Below are positions 8,330-19,060 of a stretch of DNA of 64,000 nt, one piece after another (the stretch's first letter is position 1; every line of letters begins with the position of its first letter). Made by a program: the position numbers and the translations under genes. The notes beneath the pieces were generated by a model that saw only the letters and a program-made list of their open reading frames with translations, was not told the origin of the DNA and did not search any database. This DNA comes from Enoplolaimus lenunculus (lineage: Eukaryota > Nematoda > Enoplea > Enoplida > Thoracostomopsidae): the NCBI GenBank assembly GCA_030248215.1, contig JASANG010000135.1:225862-289861 (forward strand), given 5' to 3'.

Positions 8330-11256
8330 CTATTTTGAAGTTGTGCGTGGTTTATAACCAATTTGTTCCAATAATGCATTGATTTTATTCTTATGAACGT
8401 TTTTAATATGTTGCACTCGATGATCATTCCTGCTGCCAGTATAGTCACATGCCTAAAATTACAACCCGTATTCTCAAAATGGCCCATGTATAGAACCAGG
8501 CTGGATCGTTTTCCAGAGGGGCTATAACAGAGGCAGTTTAAGCTTTAGACTAATTTTTTTGCTTTCACAACTGTGACCCATATAAAGATCAGGTGCGGAA
8601 CGTTTTTCTGTGGGACTAGAATAGAATAAGCTCAAAGATTTAGATAAATTTTTTGCTTTGCTTAGGCTTAGGCTTAAGTTTAGGAATATGCTCATTCTTA
8701 CGCTTAGGTTTAGGCTTACGCTTAGGAATAAACTCATTCATACGCATAGGCTTAGGCTTAGGTTTAGGTTTAGGCTTAGGAATATGCTTATACTACTGTT
8801 CCGGCCCTGTTCTATACATGGGCCCAAAAAGCAGTTAAAGATAGCAATTGAAAAAATTTTACATTTTCAAAGTAAATGTTTTTTAACGTTTGCAAAACAC
8901 CACTTAAAACATCAATAGAAACGTATTTTTAAAATACGAAAAGCGTTTTGTCTTTTTGACACAATTGTTTCTAGTAAAATTGAAGAACAAAAACTAACCG
9001 GACACTTGAAAGGTTTATATCCGGATTGCTCGTTTAAATGTCGTGTAAGTTCGTTTTTGTGGGCAAACGCAACCGGACACAGCTCACATCTATGCGGTTT
9101 TTCGCCTGAAAACAAACATGAGCAAATAACTGGGTTGAATTAGTCTTGTATTAACAACATTGGCGACGCTAGAGGAGTATGCCAGCCAGACTCGGCAATA
9201 TATATAGAACAGGTCTGTAACATAAGCCAAATCCCTAGTGTAAGGATAAACCTATGCCTAATCCTAAGCCTAAGCGAAAGCAAAAAAAATAGTCTAAAGC
9301 ATAAGCTCAATCTCAGGGCCGGAGCAGCCACCCCTACCCCGATTTTGGCGAGGCCCCACTCCTAAAGGGGCCCCCACCCTAAACACTCGACAAAAAAACC
9401 CGCCGAAGTTTTGAAATGCATCAGTCTAAAGCTTTAACTTACTCTTTTCTAGTCAGACAGAAAAACCTACTGCCCCTGATCTTTATATGGGCCCACTTTG
9501 TTAACAGTTGTAGCCTTGTTGGAATCAATTAATTTGTGTTCAGAACACGGATCGAACAGAGAAGAAATACGATGTTGTTTCAAAATTATCAAATTATTTC
9601 AATTTTTGCCATTATTAATAAATATGGATCCCATATGATGTCATTGACTATACAATCAAAACTGAATGAAAAAATTGTCAGTTAGTATCTACAACCTTAA
9701 TAACTCATATAGCATACTATGAGCAACTAAATACAAGTAATATACGAGCAACACAGCCACTGTGAGAAGTGTTCAACAATTCTAACGTATATGCGCAGTG
9801 CAAAATCTCCACAAGACGTGAGAGCCCCCTCGGACTCGAGCGTCAAGCTCCTATAGCTGAGTGGTCATCGTAAACGCCTCCCACTCGAGAGACTGGTGAT
9901 CGAAACTTACCTTGAACTTACATCTCATAAATCTGAAATTGAAAATATTCATGTGACAAAGGGTTAAAGTTTTCACATTTCCTTTATCAGCTTTTACGTT
10001 TTTAATCCCGTTGTCTAAAACCAGATATTACGTACCTGTGTGAGTTCGAAAATGTTCTTCTAAACTGGAATACTTTGCAAATTGTTGTGAACATTCTACA
10101 ATGTAGACTATTAAACTTGATGCACATTGACGGCCTGCTTACTAAAGCCAAAGCTTTAACCTAAACTTAAGCCTAAGCCTAAGCCTAAAAACGAACCTAT
10201 TGATTCATATAGTAAAAGCCAAAGATACCGTAATACGTGCCCACATTAAGTATGTATGCGAAAAATTCTTGGAAATGATGCGACTGTATTATAATCATAG
10301 AGGTCTACCCACAGGGAGACCGGAAGCTTGGGACTTGGAGACTGTGGCGTAGGGTTAGGATTAGGCTTAGGTTTAGGTTTAGACTTCAGTTATAGTGAAC
10401 AACGTTTTTTTCGGAAAGCGGAAGAAAGACAAGTTGAAAAATATGTACCAGTGTTTCAACAAATGCAAAACTGTTAATGGATGCGAAACCTGATGCCAAA
10501 ATGGGCCCATGTAAAGATCAGGGGCGGAACGTTTTTCCGTAGGACTAGAAAAGAGTAAGCTTAAGTTTTAAACTAAATTTTTTGTCCGGCTTAGGCTTAG
10601 GCTTTTAGGCTTAGGAATATGCCTATAATACTGTTCCGCATCTGTTCTTTACACAGGCCTCAAAATGATACTAAAAGAATCGTATGACTGCTTTTCCAAG
10701 TACTGATCAAGCCGATTATTTATGGACACATCATTTCGAGTGTTACTTCAAGGTCGTACCCATGGGGGGTCACTGCGGAGCGATGCCCCCCCCCCCCGAA
10801 ACATGGTTGGTACTCCCCAAATAGACTCAGCCACACATTGTGATAAAAATTGAATTTTCGATACAAGGGGCCCCCAAAATTATTTGGTGCGTCCCAAATA
10901 GAATTTTCCGCGGACGTCTCTGAGTTTACTTTGAAGATTTTTAAACGATATTCAAGCCCGTAGCCAGCTCATCTTGCTAGGGGGCTAAAAAAATTTTCAA
11001 GAGGGGCATATAACAGGATTCGTCAACTTACAAGTAAGCATTTTCTACGCGGGGCCAGAATTTTTCCTACGGGGCGGGAGGCTGAGCTCCATTGGGCCAA
11101 CCATAGCTACGGGCCTAACGATATTTAATAAAAGCGTGACATACCTGCACCGTTTGAGGTTGGCATTTTACAAACAAACGGTTTTGGATCGCCTGGAATA
11201 TGCCCGTATGGCTCCGGAATGTCACATGAGCGAACGGCATCCGCTAAGTTATTCAT
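8330..11256 (-). CDS. Small three-finger C2H2 zinc-finger protein (ZF2), four exons
   Basis: Exons on the minus strand are 11256-11145, 10095-10036, 9105-8999 and 8452-8330. They sum to 402 nt, predicting 133 residues from an ATG preceded by an in-frame stop. Every junction is AG/GT, and phases run 1,1,0. Finger 1 starts KPFVCKMPTSNGA and continues CSQQFAKYSSLEEHFRTH (C-x9-C-x12-H-x3-H). Finger 2 is RCELCPVAFAHKNELTRHLNEQ, with Gln where the last His ligand is expected. Finger 3 is KCPACDYTGSRNDHRVQHIKNVH, split across the last intron. The product is probably a nuclear nucleic-acid-binding protein. It is paralogous to the gene at 14694-18662, with identical sizes (60 and 107 nt) for the two middle exons. 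Introns hold several repeats. I cannot name the orthologue. Confidence 0.8.
8481..8824. mobile_element. Composite MITE: subfamily C-type ends with a subfamily-A left half inside
   Basis: Outer ends are GGCCCATGTATAGAACCAGG and CCCTGTTCTATACATGGGCC. At about 8575 a second left end of the AAAGATCAGG type begins (GACCCATATAAAGATCAGG) with no separate right end, so two related elements have merged or recombined. It lies in the last intron of ZF2. Confidence 0.65.
9195..9500. mobile_element. Broken TTAGGC-type MITE split by a SINE-like fragment
   Basis: TATAGAACAGGTCTGTAAC with CTAAGC arrays runs to about 9311. A GC-rich block at about 9315-9422 (GGCCCCACTCCTAAAGGGG) matches the 3' body of the SINE at 48.7-48.9 kb. 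A subfamily-A right end follows at about 9423-9500. Confidence 0.55.
9785..9910 (+). mobile_element. tRNA-derived SINE, 5' part
   Basis: Shares CGTGAGAGCCCCCTCGG and AAGCTCCTATAGCTGAGTGG with the copy at 48.67 kb. A-box-like TAGCTGAGTGG and a weak B-box-like GGTGATCGAAAC are in the right order. It lies in the second intron of ZF2. Confidence 0.6.
10504..10659 (+). mobile_element. TTAGGC-carrying MITE, subfamily A (A8)
   Basis: GGCCCATGTAAAGATCAGG left end. Flanks CCAAAATG (10496-10503) and TCAAAATG (10660-10667) match 7/8. It lies in the first intron of ZF2. Confidence 0.8.
10955..11119. mobile_element. MITE, 'CCCGTAGCC' family (copy 2)
   Basis: Begins GCCCGTAGCCAGCTCATC and ends ATAGCTACGGGCC. 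It is diverged, and its interior carries the G-rich complement of the copies at 1767 and 58509. It ends about 26 bp from the first ZF2 exon's donor site. Confidence 0.6.
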
Positions 11257-12360
11257 GATAAGTTTTCAAGTAAAGTGTTTATTTTATATTTTCAGCTTAA
11301 AAATACGGCAGTTGTACCTGTGAATAGTTCGTGATTTCGTATGCTCAACGAAACCACCAACTCCGCGTTTCAGGTCCGTTTCCAATGACGCTTATATCGC
11401 TCTGGTTCAATAACTGCAGTCGTTTTCCCCTTTATTCCCCCCAGCACCGCGATAAAGCCATACACCAGTAAAGCACCAGTACCGAATATGACAAATATAC
11501 AAGTAATATGCGTATACTGCGGACCTTATTATTCTCCGAAGATGCCGAATGTTCCTTTGTTAGGTGCTTTCCGCACGTCAACTACGATACTCCTTAACCC
11601 TGTTGTTCCACTAAGTCACCAGCTCACACTGTACAAAACAAATGCAAACGTAACGTGACAAAACCCTTATACTCTGTAAATCCCCAAATAACCGCAAAAT
11701 CCCCAAGTAAATCCCAAGTATCTCCAGCCGAAACTAGCCCCGCTAGAATCGACTTATCCCAAATAACTCCAATAAACCCCAAGTACTCCTTAACACATTC
11801 CCCAAGTAATTTCGGTTTTCCCCTGGTACTGCCCGAAGGCTCCGCGCTATGCGCTTTTATAACGATTCCCTGGTTATGCTGTTTTCACCGTGCTCACATT
11901 GAGCTACCGTGACTCTGGTTCCGTTTAAACACCTTTCTGCCTAAGTCGCCCGTACGCCGTTTAGCAACGCCTAAGCCTAACATAAGTTCTAAGAGAGACT
12001 AGGCGGAGCCGGGGACTCCCGTAAGGTGTGGATTTAGGTTTGGTTTTAGTTTTGTTTTAGAGCCACAAACGGATGGTTATTAATGTTGCATACAAAAGTA
12101 ATGCAATTACGGGTAACTGCAAACACGCGGTTCAGCCTGGTATGGAGCACGAAAATTTGTGAACCGAAAATGCTCATGGACTGCAAGCGGACGGTGCCCC
12201 CGCGCCGCCATTTGCAAGCTTTAAACCAGTGAGTTTCCAAATATGGACATATACTAATATATTTTATCTGAATAGATTCGTATCTGAATGATGTATATAT
12301 AAACAATTCAAATTAAAAAGTTTATTATATACAAAATTTTTACACATTCATATTTATACA
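11257..12360. other. Upstream region of ZF2, no further gene seen
   Basis: The predicted promoter side of ZF2. An 85-codon plus-strand frame at 11655-11912 has no domain and no splice context, so I do not call it a gene. Confidence 0.45.
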
Positions 12361-12655
12361 TGTCGTAGGCCAATCTGGTATCCAGGCCAATTACTAATTG
12401 CCCGAGGCCAATCTGCTATTTTGCCTAATAGCAGTTTCGACTAGGATAAACTGCTATTTAAAGATACAGACCAATCAGATTTCATTATTTGAACAAGCGT
12501 AGTACCGTTAAACCAATCAGCGTTGGTTTTACATCACTGTTGTTTCGCTACATCTTACAATCGCTCTTTGGCCTAAGCCAATGAGATATTTGGTCAGAAT
12601 TGTAGACTGGACTAGACCAATTGGTAATTCACCTGAATAGCAGATTGGCCTACGA
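12361..12655. mobile_element. MITE, 'CGTAGGCCAATCTGC' family (E2)
   Basis: TGTCGTAGGCCAATCTGGTA at the left; AATAGCAGATTGGCCTACGA at the right. The whole element is a long imperfect palindrome with CCAATCAG motifs. Confidence 0.8.
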
Positions 12656-12833
12656 TATATAAAGAAGATATAATTCTACAATGAAATGTTTGTTTTTCAT
12701 TGTAACCAGTAAACTATTAAACTTTTTACAGCAGCGTTCTCAGCTGAGCGTTTAGGTGCTAGGAACATGGCAAATATTGCCAGTTCCTAGCAGGTTTTAA
12801 GAATATATATATATATTATTAGACATTCTGTGG

Positions 12834-13241
12834 TCCATACACTAAGGAACAACAACAGCAGTAACAACGTCATTTAAAAATTTTAAATTCAAAATTGGAG
12901 GTTTGAATATTTAATTTTGGTGATTTTTTCTAATTATTATAGACTCGAGGATTTGAAGACCGAGATTCGATCTAAACCTTTGTGTCTGCGGTACCGAAGC
13001 GGCAAGAATAGAAAAATCTTGAAAAGAACAAGGATGGCCGGTTTTTGAACAGTGATCTGATACAGCAGAACGCAATTTCAAGCTGGAATTTGTGGGAGCC
13101 AGGGTACGATCCGATAACTGCATGTGCTCACATACTCGTCGAAACATTTGTCGGTTGGTAGAACCAACATAGTCCAGCTGGCAACTGGAACATTCAAAAT
13201 TATAGACGACATTAGAGCGCAGCAGTTCCGGTATCGAGTCC
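12834..13241 (-). mobile_element. Penelope-like element fragment, inverted copy
   Basis: This is the reverse complement, almost base for base, of 13410-13826. It encodes the same GIY-YIG domain on the minus strand, with about 168 bp separating the arms. Partial copies in opposite orientation are a known habit of Penelope-like elements. Confidence 0.8.
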
Positions 13242-13260
13242 CACAGGGGTACGTTTTATT

Positions 13261-13782
13261 GTGTTGAAACTACCCTTTTTTGGATCTCATTCGTTTTACT
13301 TGAAACAAAATTTATTCAATGTGTTTAATCGTTGTTTTGGGGAAAAAAACATACAATTACGTATTGTTTTTTATAACCATAGGAAAATCCGTTCCTTCTT
13401 TAAAGTCAAGGACTCGATACCGGAACTGCTGCGCTCTAATGTCGTCTATAATTTTGAATGTTCCAGTTGCCAGCTGGACTATGTTGGTTCTACCAACCGA
13501 CAAATGTTTCGACGAGTATGTGAGCACATGCAGTTATCGGATCGTACCCTGGCTCCCACAAATTCCAGCTTGAAATTGCGTTCTGCTGTATCAGATCACT
13601 GTTCAAAAACCGGCCATCCTTGTTCTTTTCAGGATTTTTCTATTCTTGCCGCTTCGGTACCGCAGACACAAATGTTTAGATCGAATCTCGGTCTTCAAAT
13701 CCTCGAGTCTATAATAATTAGAAAAAAATCACCAAAATTAAATATTCATACCTCTAATTTTGAATTTAAAATTTTTAAATGA
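13261..13782 (+). mobile_element. Penelope-like element, C-terminal GIY-YIG endonuclease region
   Basis: A 173-codon open frame with no true ATG at its start. In it are LPFFGSHS, RSFFKVKDSIPELLRSN, VVYNF (61-65, the GIY position), CSSC (67-70), YVGSTNR (74-80), RRVCEHM and the catalytic-type Glu in LQILESIII (149), then PKLN (158-161). This is the layout of the GIY-YIG endonuclease at the C-terminus of Penelope-like retroelements, reached through the LPFFG linker that follows the reverse transcriptase. No reverse transcriptase is present, so the copy is 5'-truncated. After the stop comes a short tail ending TTCCTTAGTGTATGGACCACA, then (TA)n, a common landing site for such elements. The tail word recurs at 13881-13900. 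Confidence 0.85.
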
Positions 13783-13839
13783 CGTTGTTGCTGCTGTTGT
13801 TGTTCCTTAGTGTATGGACCACAGATTGTCTTATAATAG

Positions 13840-13897
13840 TTATTTTCTATATCTATATATATATAGATATATATAGATGTATACACTATGGACCACA

Positions 13898-13968
<71 letters not shown>

Positions 13969-14003
13969 TATATAGATATATATCTATATATATCTATATA
14001 TTC
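13840..14003. repeat. (TA)n / (TATATC)n microsatellite
   Basis: An uninterrupted TA run at about 13899-13966 with TATAGA variants on both sides, immediately after the Penelope-like tail. Confidence 0.95.
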
Positions 14004-14174
14004 CTAAGCTTAAGCAGAGAATATGGTCTGAAATCTAAGCCTACTCTTTACTGCAGATCCGCCAAAAAACGGTCTGACTTAAAAGTAACGTGGACCAAGT
14101 TTACTAATGGTTGGTTCAAAAGTTACATGACACATTTGCTATATACTTTTGAGAATATGAACAATAAACATATA

Positions 14175-14467
14175 TGTCGTAGGCCAATCTGCTATTCAGG
14201 TGAATTACCAATTGGCCTAAACAGTCTGCTTTTCGAAGCAAACAGCAGTTTGGCCTGGACCACTTTGCGATTGTGACATTTCGCAAAACAACAGTGATAT
14301 AATACCAACGCTGATTGGTTAACGGTATTACGTCTGCGAAATAATCAAATTTGATTGGTCTATTAGTTTGATAGCAGTTTAGCCTAGGCGAAACTGCTAT
14401 TACTTAAAATAGCAGAATGGCCTTGGCCAATTAATAATTGGCCTGAATAGCAGATTGGCCTACGACA
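14175..14467. mobile_element. MITE, 'CGTAGGCCAATCTGC' family (E3)
   Basis: TGTCGTAGGCCAATCTGCTA to TAGCAGATTGGCCTACGACA, flanked by TA on both sides. The ends are close to perfect inverted repeats. It lies just downstream of the ZF1 gene's stop codon. Confidence 0.85.
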
Positions 14468-14693
14468 TATACAAAGCAGAACCCGTTTACAAAGCATATG
14501 TAGCCAAGAATCTCTGATTATTCTTTTAGCTACATTTATATATATACATTTATATACATACATACATACATATATATCCTCCAAGTCACTTCCAGGTTAC
14601 GTCATTAGGTATGCGACAACCATTGTATTATCTTATTGATTTTGAAAATTGTATTTTGAAATTTCAAATTTCCATTCGCTTTTAAGATACAAA

Positions 14694-17600
14694 TCAAACG
14701 ATTTTTGGCCGACGACGTTTGGCATTTTTACTGATCAGAGGCATAATCAGTGCTGCGTCCGCGGCGTGAACCGTACTCACATGTTTTGACAGATGGCACG
14801 TCCTGCCGAAAAATCTGCCGCAAGCCTGAAACAAGACAAAACTAAAAAGTTACGCGTCGTCGTCAGCAGTAGTGGATATAGAAATTTTTCATTATAGACG
14901 CACAATATGTGTTTTATGAAAAATATACGCGAGCGAAACGAGCGAGAAAGAACATTATTTTCGTAAAAGAAAATTGAAAATTTGCATGTACGGACGTTAC
15001 AATTTTGCGATATATACTTTTATGATGGGGTGCGCGCCCTACACCCCTATTCTGAATCTGCGCTGGTAGTCAGGATTTTGGTTTGAAAAAGGGCTCAGGG
15101 CTCTTGGTTAAGCGGACTACGAGACTCTTCTGATCCTTAACCGAAGAATCCTAAGATTTGACATTGACCGGCACTATTATATAGAACATCTTACCGGACA
15201 TTTGTGCGGTTTAGCTCCGGTATGTTGTTGATGATGACGTGTCAGTTCGTGAGACCGGGCAAAAGCCCTCGTGCACAGCTTGCATCGAAACGGACGTTCC
15301 CCTGGAACCAATTAATTTAAGCTCAACTTAAGGTTTGTTTTTAGGCATGAATGGGTCTGTAGAATAAGATTTAGGAATAGTTATTTTATTTGATAGCACT
15401 GTAGTTTTGGTCAATGTAAAGAATAGGGGCGGAACAGTATTACAAGTATATTCTTAAACCTAAACCTAAGCCTAAGCGTAACAATGAGGATATTCCTAAG
15501 CGTAAGCCTGAGCCTAAGCCAAGTTAAAAATTAGTCTAAATCTTAAGCTTACTCTATTGCAGTCCACAGAAAAACGTTCCGTCCCGGATCTTTACATGGG
15601 TCGTAGTTTTTATAGCTTATTGTAAAACTTAAATTCTACAAATATATATCTAATGTATATATAAGCATGTCGCTGGGCAAATTGCTATGTGGAGTATTTT
15701 GCTATACCGAAGCCAGAACGACGAGTAACCAAATGACCTTTTGCATTCTATTGTACTACTATTCTATTGCTTAACTCCTGCACTCGCTGATAGCCGGTTG
15801 TTGAAAATATTCATGTGAGAAAAGGTTAATTATTAATACCTGTATGTGTTCGAAAATGTTCAGTTAAATGGCAGCGCTTCTTGTACGCGTTGTTGCAAAC
15901 TGAAAACAAAACCAAAATTAGATTTACAAGCAGGGGTCGAAGATTAATTTTGTTGACAATCTTGCAGCTTAGGGGGCATGGGCCCGGAGCCAAGGGGGGG
16001 AGGGGATCAGCCCCTCTGGAAAAATTTTGGCCCCACTACAAAATTTTCAACTTGCTTGTAACTCATTGAAAACCTTTGAATGCCGCTCCTGACAAATTTT
16101 TTAGCCCCCATAGTAAGGTGAGCTGGCTACGGGCCTTGGGGGGGGTCAGCATTTCAATTTCTGCTTCGGGTACTGTCATATTGTGAAAGGGTCCAGCACG
16201 GGAACGGCAGTCCTCCTGTGAACATCAGTACGTTTTGTAAATTTTAAAGCATTGGCGGAAGTTCAAACATTGGCAGATTTGGTTTTGGGCTGTGGGGTGC
16301 GTGAACCGATTTTACCTGATCCAGTTTTTGTGATCATTTGACAAACAAACGGTTTAATAGCTCCGGTATCGTAGCGAAAATTCAGTTGTTTGCATGACGT
16401 CATCTGTGACGGCAACAACACCAACCCACGATCGTCGTTTTGCATGCTTATATCTGTCCCCTGACAGTTGACCAATGCAACGCCTGTCTGGTAGACAGAA
16501 CCTGTTTTGCAGACAGCATTCGTCTGGTAGCCAGACGCCGTTCCCACGGTCTGTCCAGACAGGATGGAGTTAGTCTGGTAGGCAAACGTTGTTCCCACGG
16601 TCTGTCCCGACTGAATAGCGTTAGACTGGAAACCAGACGCTGTTCCTACGGTGCGTCTAGATTGGCTGTATCCGGTTAGACGTCGCTCTGTCTGAAACAA
16701 ATCATGAGAAGCGCTAGGAACAGATATCTGGGAGGGAGACTCATGTTTCACCGTGCCTAGCTGTGTCCTTATGGCCTCAGGCGATCCCTGGATGGTGTAC
16801 AACGAATTTTCCATTCCTGAATTGAACATCAGCTGTGCTTCGGATCGGATGGCACCCATGGGTTCTGATTTCGTCGCAGCCGGCGACATGTTTCCGCTAC
16901 CCGTAGGAACTGGTTGATCAGTATAGAAGTATGACAAATTTCCAGGGGGAACCATAGGCAGATGCCTCGCTGAGGGTCGCCCAGGCGCCATTTCAAAGGA
17001 ATTTTCTTGGGTGGTAGCCGTTGCGCATGGTAGTGCGATAGCGTATCGGCGTTGACTTAAACTACCCATTGCAGTTGCAGCCAGAATTGCTTTAGCAATT
17101 TGTTCCGGCAGTTCTGTTGACAGGCGGTGTAAATCTGCGAAAGGCTGTGTGGATGTCCAAGGAAACGAACAGACTGGTTGCGATGGATGCGACGTACAGT
17201 TGGCTGGACTAAGTTCTCCAACTGCTGACGACCGGCTTGAAAGCTCAGGTCTAGCCTGAGGGGCGTCAGTCGGCTGAGAATGGATGTTGGGGCTGATTTC
17301 TGATTCGATGACGCAAGCGTGAGAATTTGGACGGCGGTCGAATTGTATTGGTTGGTTTAGCTGGTTGTGAAGTAAGTCTTCTCGACTCCCAATTTGCTGG
17401 TAAGTAGCCGAAGAAGGGTTGCTACGATTTTCGCTGTTTTCACCGTGGCTGTTCCAATTCACATTTTCCTCTCTATTCTCTAGCGTTTGTACGTTTCCTT
17501 CTGTGACGACGTTGGTATTTGAGTATCCCATAGCACCTTCTGGACAGCTTGCTGTGCTGCTCGGAGGTTCGTGACGCTCGTCCGTACCTCCCAGGCTTTC

Positions 17601-18662
17601 TGAATTTGCACCAAGTTCAATACAACCCGCATCTGAGCGATAATCGATCGATTCTAATTGGTCAATTTCCAGCGCAGTTACCTGCCCTTCTGGATTAACA
17701 AATTGAATTAAGCTACCACGTCGAGTTCCGCTATCGTAGCTTATATTTGATTCGCTCTCTTGAATTGAGTTCAATTTTGATTGGTCGATCATTTGTCCAA
17801 TAGCAGGCGGTGCTGGTGCATTCTTAATTGTTTCCAACTCTGAATTAGGGATGTCTGTTGCTTTCTGAACGTAATTCAGTGGCTCGATTAAGCTCGAATT
17901 GCAGTTATCAAAAGGACTCGCACACTTAATCGTTTCAAACTGGCCGACCATGGTTTCGAAATATCCATTAGACTGCGGTGACATAACTCCTCCGTCGGGC
18001 CATGTACCATGACCGTGAACGGAACTATTCGAACTACAGTAACCGTGTGGAGAGTGGCTGTAGTCACCTGCGCTTACAGTACGCCCAATGAAACCGCTGG
18101 ATACTTGCATTTCATTGGATAATTCTGTGTTGCCATTCTGATCAGCTGCGATTTGACTGGCTGGCTCCGGAGCTTTATTGTAAAAAGTATCCAATTCCTT
18201 GCTGTCTGGCCTGAATACCTTCGCTGGTTGATAGTAATCGTCACTGGTAAGGGTAATTGCTCTTCGTCTGCTTAATAGTACTGGCCCTCGGCGTGATTGG
18301 CCTAAATCGCTAGATTCATCGCGGTGTCGAGAAAACGCGTTTAAAAATCGCGCAAACCTGAGTTGATCGTCCGGGTTTAATTCGGTGGCACCATTTGCAC
18401 TGCTGTTAGATTTTGTTACCTCTCGGACACGACCATGGTCGTCAAAGTTTGTTGGGGCTGAAGAATTTGGGAACTGATATCTTGCGGTCGCATTTCCGAG
18501 AGGGGAACTGTCAAGCTTCTCAGAACCAAATGCGGAAGGGGCATTGGCCATTGATGTAACTGGGGGTGTCAGTGATTCGTTTGGTAGTTCTTGAAACACC
18601 ATGCATGCGCTCACTCGAGGGTGATACAGTTGCTCGATGGGCAGAAACGGTTCTGTCATGAT
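14694..18662 (-). CDS. Large three-finger C2H2 zinc-finger protein (ZF1)
   Basis: Minus-strand exons are 18662/18659-16316, 15899-15840, 15301-15195 and 14825-14694. From the ATG at 18659 they sum to 2643 nt, or 880 residues. All junctions are AG/GT with phases 1,1,0. The first 765 or so residues are disordered-looking, rich in Ser, Asn, Gln and Thr, with an imperfect repeat of SGQTVGT...YQTN near the end. Fingers follow: [13 protein letters not shown] joined to [19 protein letters not shown] (C-x9-C), then [22 protein letters not shown] (C-x2-C), then [23 protein letters not shown] (C-x2-C-x12-H-x4-H). The tail [10 protein letters not shown] is a plausible nuclear localisation signal. The role is probably sequence-specific transcription factor. 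An acceptor (TTTCAG) three bases before the ATG suggests an upstream exon, so the true start may lie further out. ZF2 downstream is its paralogue. Confidence 0.85.
15409..15602 (-). mobile_element. TTAGGC-carrying MITE, subfamily A (A9)
   Basis: In an intron of ZF1. A perfect 8-bp duplication GTAGTTTT lies at 15401-15408 and 15603-15610. CTAAGC arrays. Confidence 0.85.
15971..16138. mobile_element. MITE, 'CCCGTAGCC' family (copy 3)
   Basis: GGGCCCGGAGCCAAGG at the left and GAGCTGGCTACGGGCC at the right, with the shared TTGCTTGTAACTCATTGAAA core. It lies in the first ZF1 intron, about 70 bp from the next exon. Confidence 0.7.
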
Positions 18663-18796
18663 CTGAAATTACATGGCTTACTGAAAGGGTAATGTTCATA
18701 GATACCGGTATAGGTATATATGAGCAAGAAGGTGCAGCGGTATGCCATAAGTTGTTAAATAAATTTTTATATAAATCAGGCTACACGTATATATAC

Positions 18797-18845
18797 GCCG
18801 TAGGCTTAATCTACAATTCAGGCCAGTTCAATTCGCCAATACCTA
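18797..18845. mobile_element. Fragment of the 'CGTAGGCCAATCTGC' MITE family
   Basis: Only a diverged left end (GCCGTAGGCTTAATCTACAA) remains. Confidence 0.4.
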
Positions 18846-18947
18846 CTATTCTGCTGAAACGAACAGTGGACCTTGTTGGAGTATTTGTGTTTCAGTTCAG
18901 ATTTTATTATATATCCACGATTGATATTTGGTGTATACTGTAGCTAC

Positions 18948-19046
18948 CTGAATAAGAATGGGTGACTGATTCGCGTATCCCGGAGGGTTCCCAGTTGTTA
19001 TTCCACTACAGACCACCGTTACATTTTTTAATTTAACCCATGTCAG
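18948..19046 (-). CDS. Probable upstream exon of ZF1
   Basis: A 99-nt minus-strand exon (33 codons, phase 0 both sides) lies between GCCCAG and GTAGCT splice signals. It encodes LTWVKLKNVTVVCSG then ITTGNPPGYANQSPILIQ. Its frame joins directly to the ATC-ATG start of the large ZF1 exon at 18662. The composition (Asn/Gln/Pro/Ser) resembles that exon. No homology is recognised, so the call rests on splice signals and phase. Confidence 0.45.
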
Positions 19047-19060
19047 CTGGGCTCATTTTT

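Noticed and set aside
11655-11912. 85-codon frame rich in Ser/Pro
   Set aside because: No domain, no splice context, no similar copy; probably chance.
14694-18662. Naming ZF1 as an EGR/KLF orthologue
   Set aside because: Finger 2 ([10 protein letters not shown]) resembles those families, but finger 1 spacing and finger 3 do not fit.
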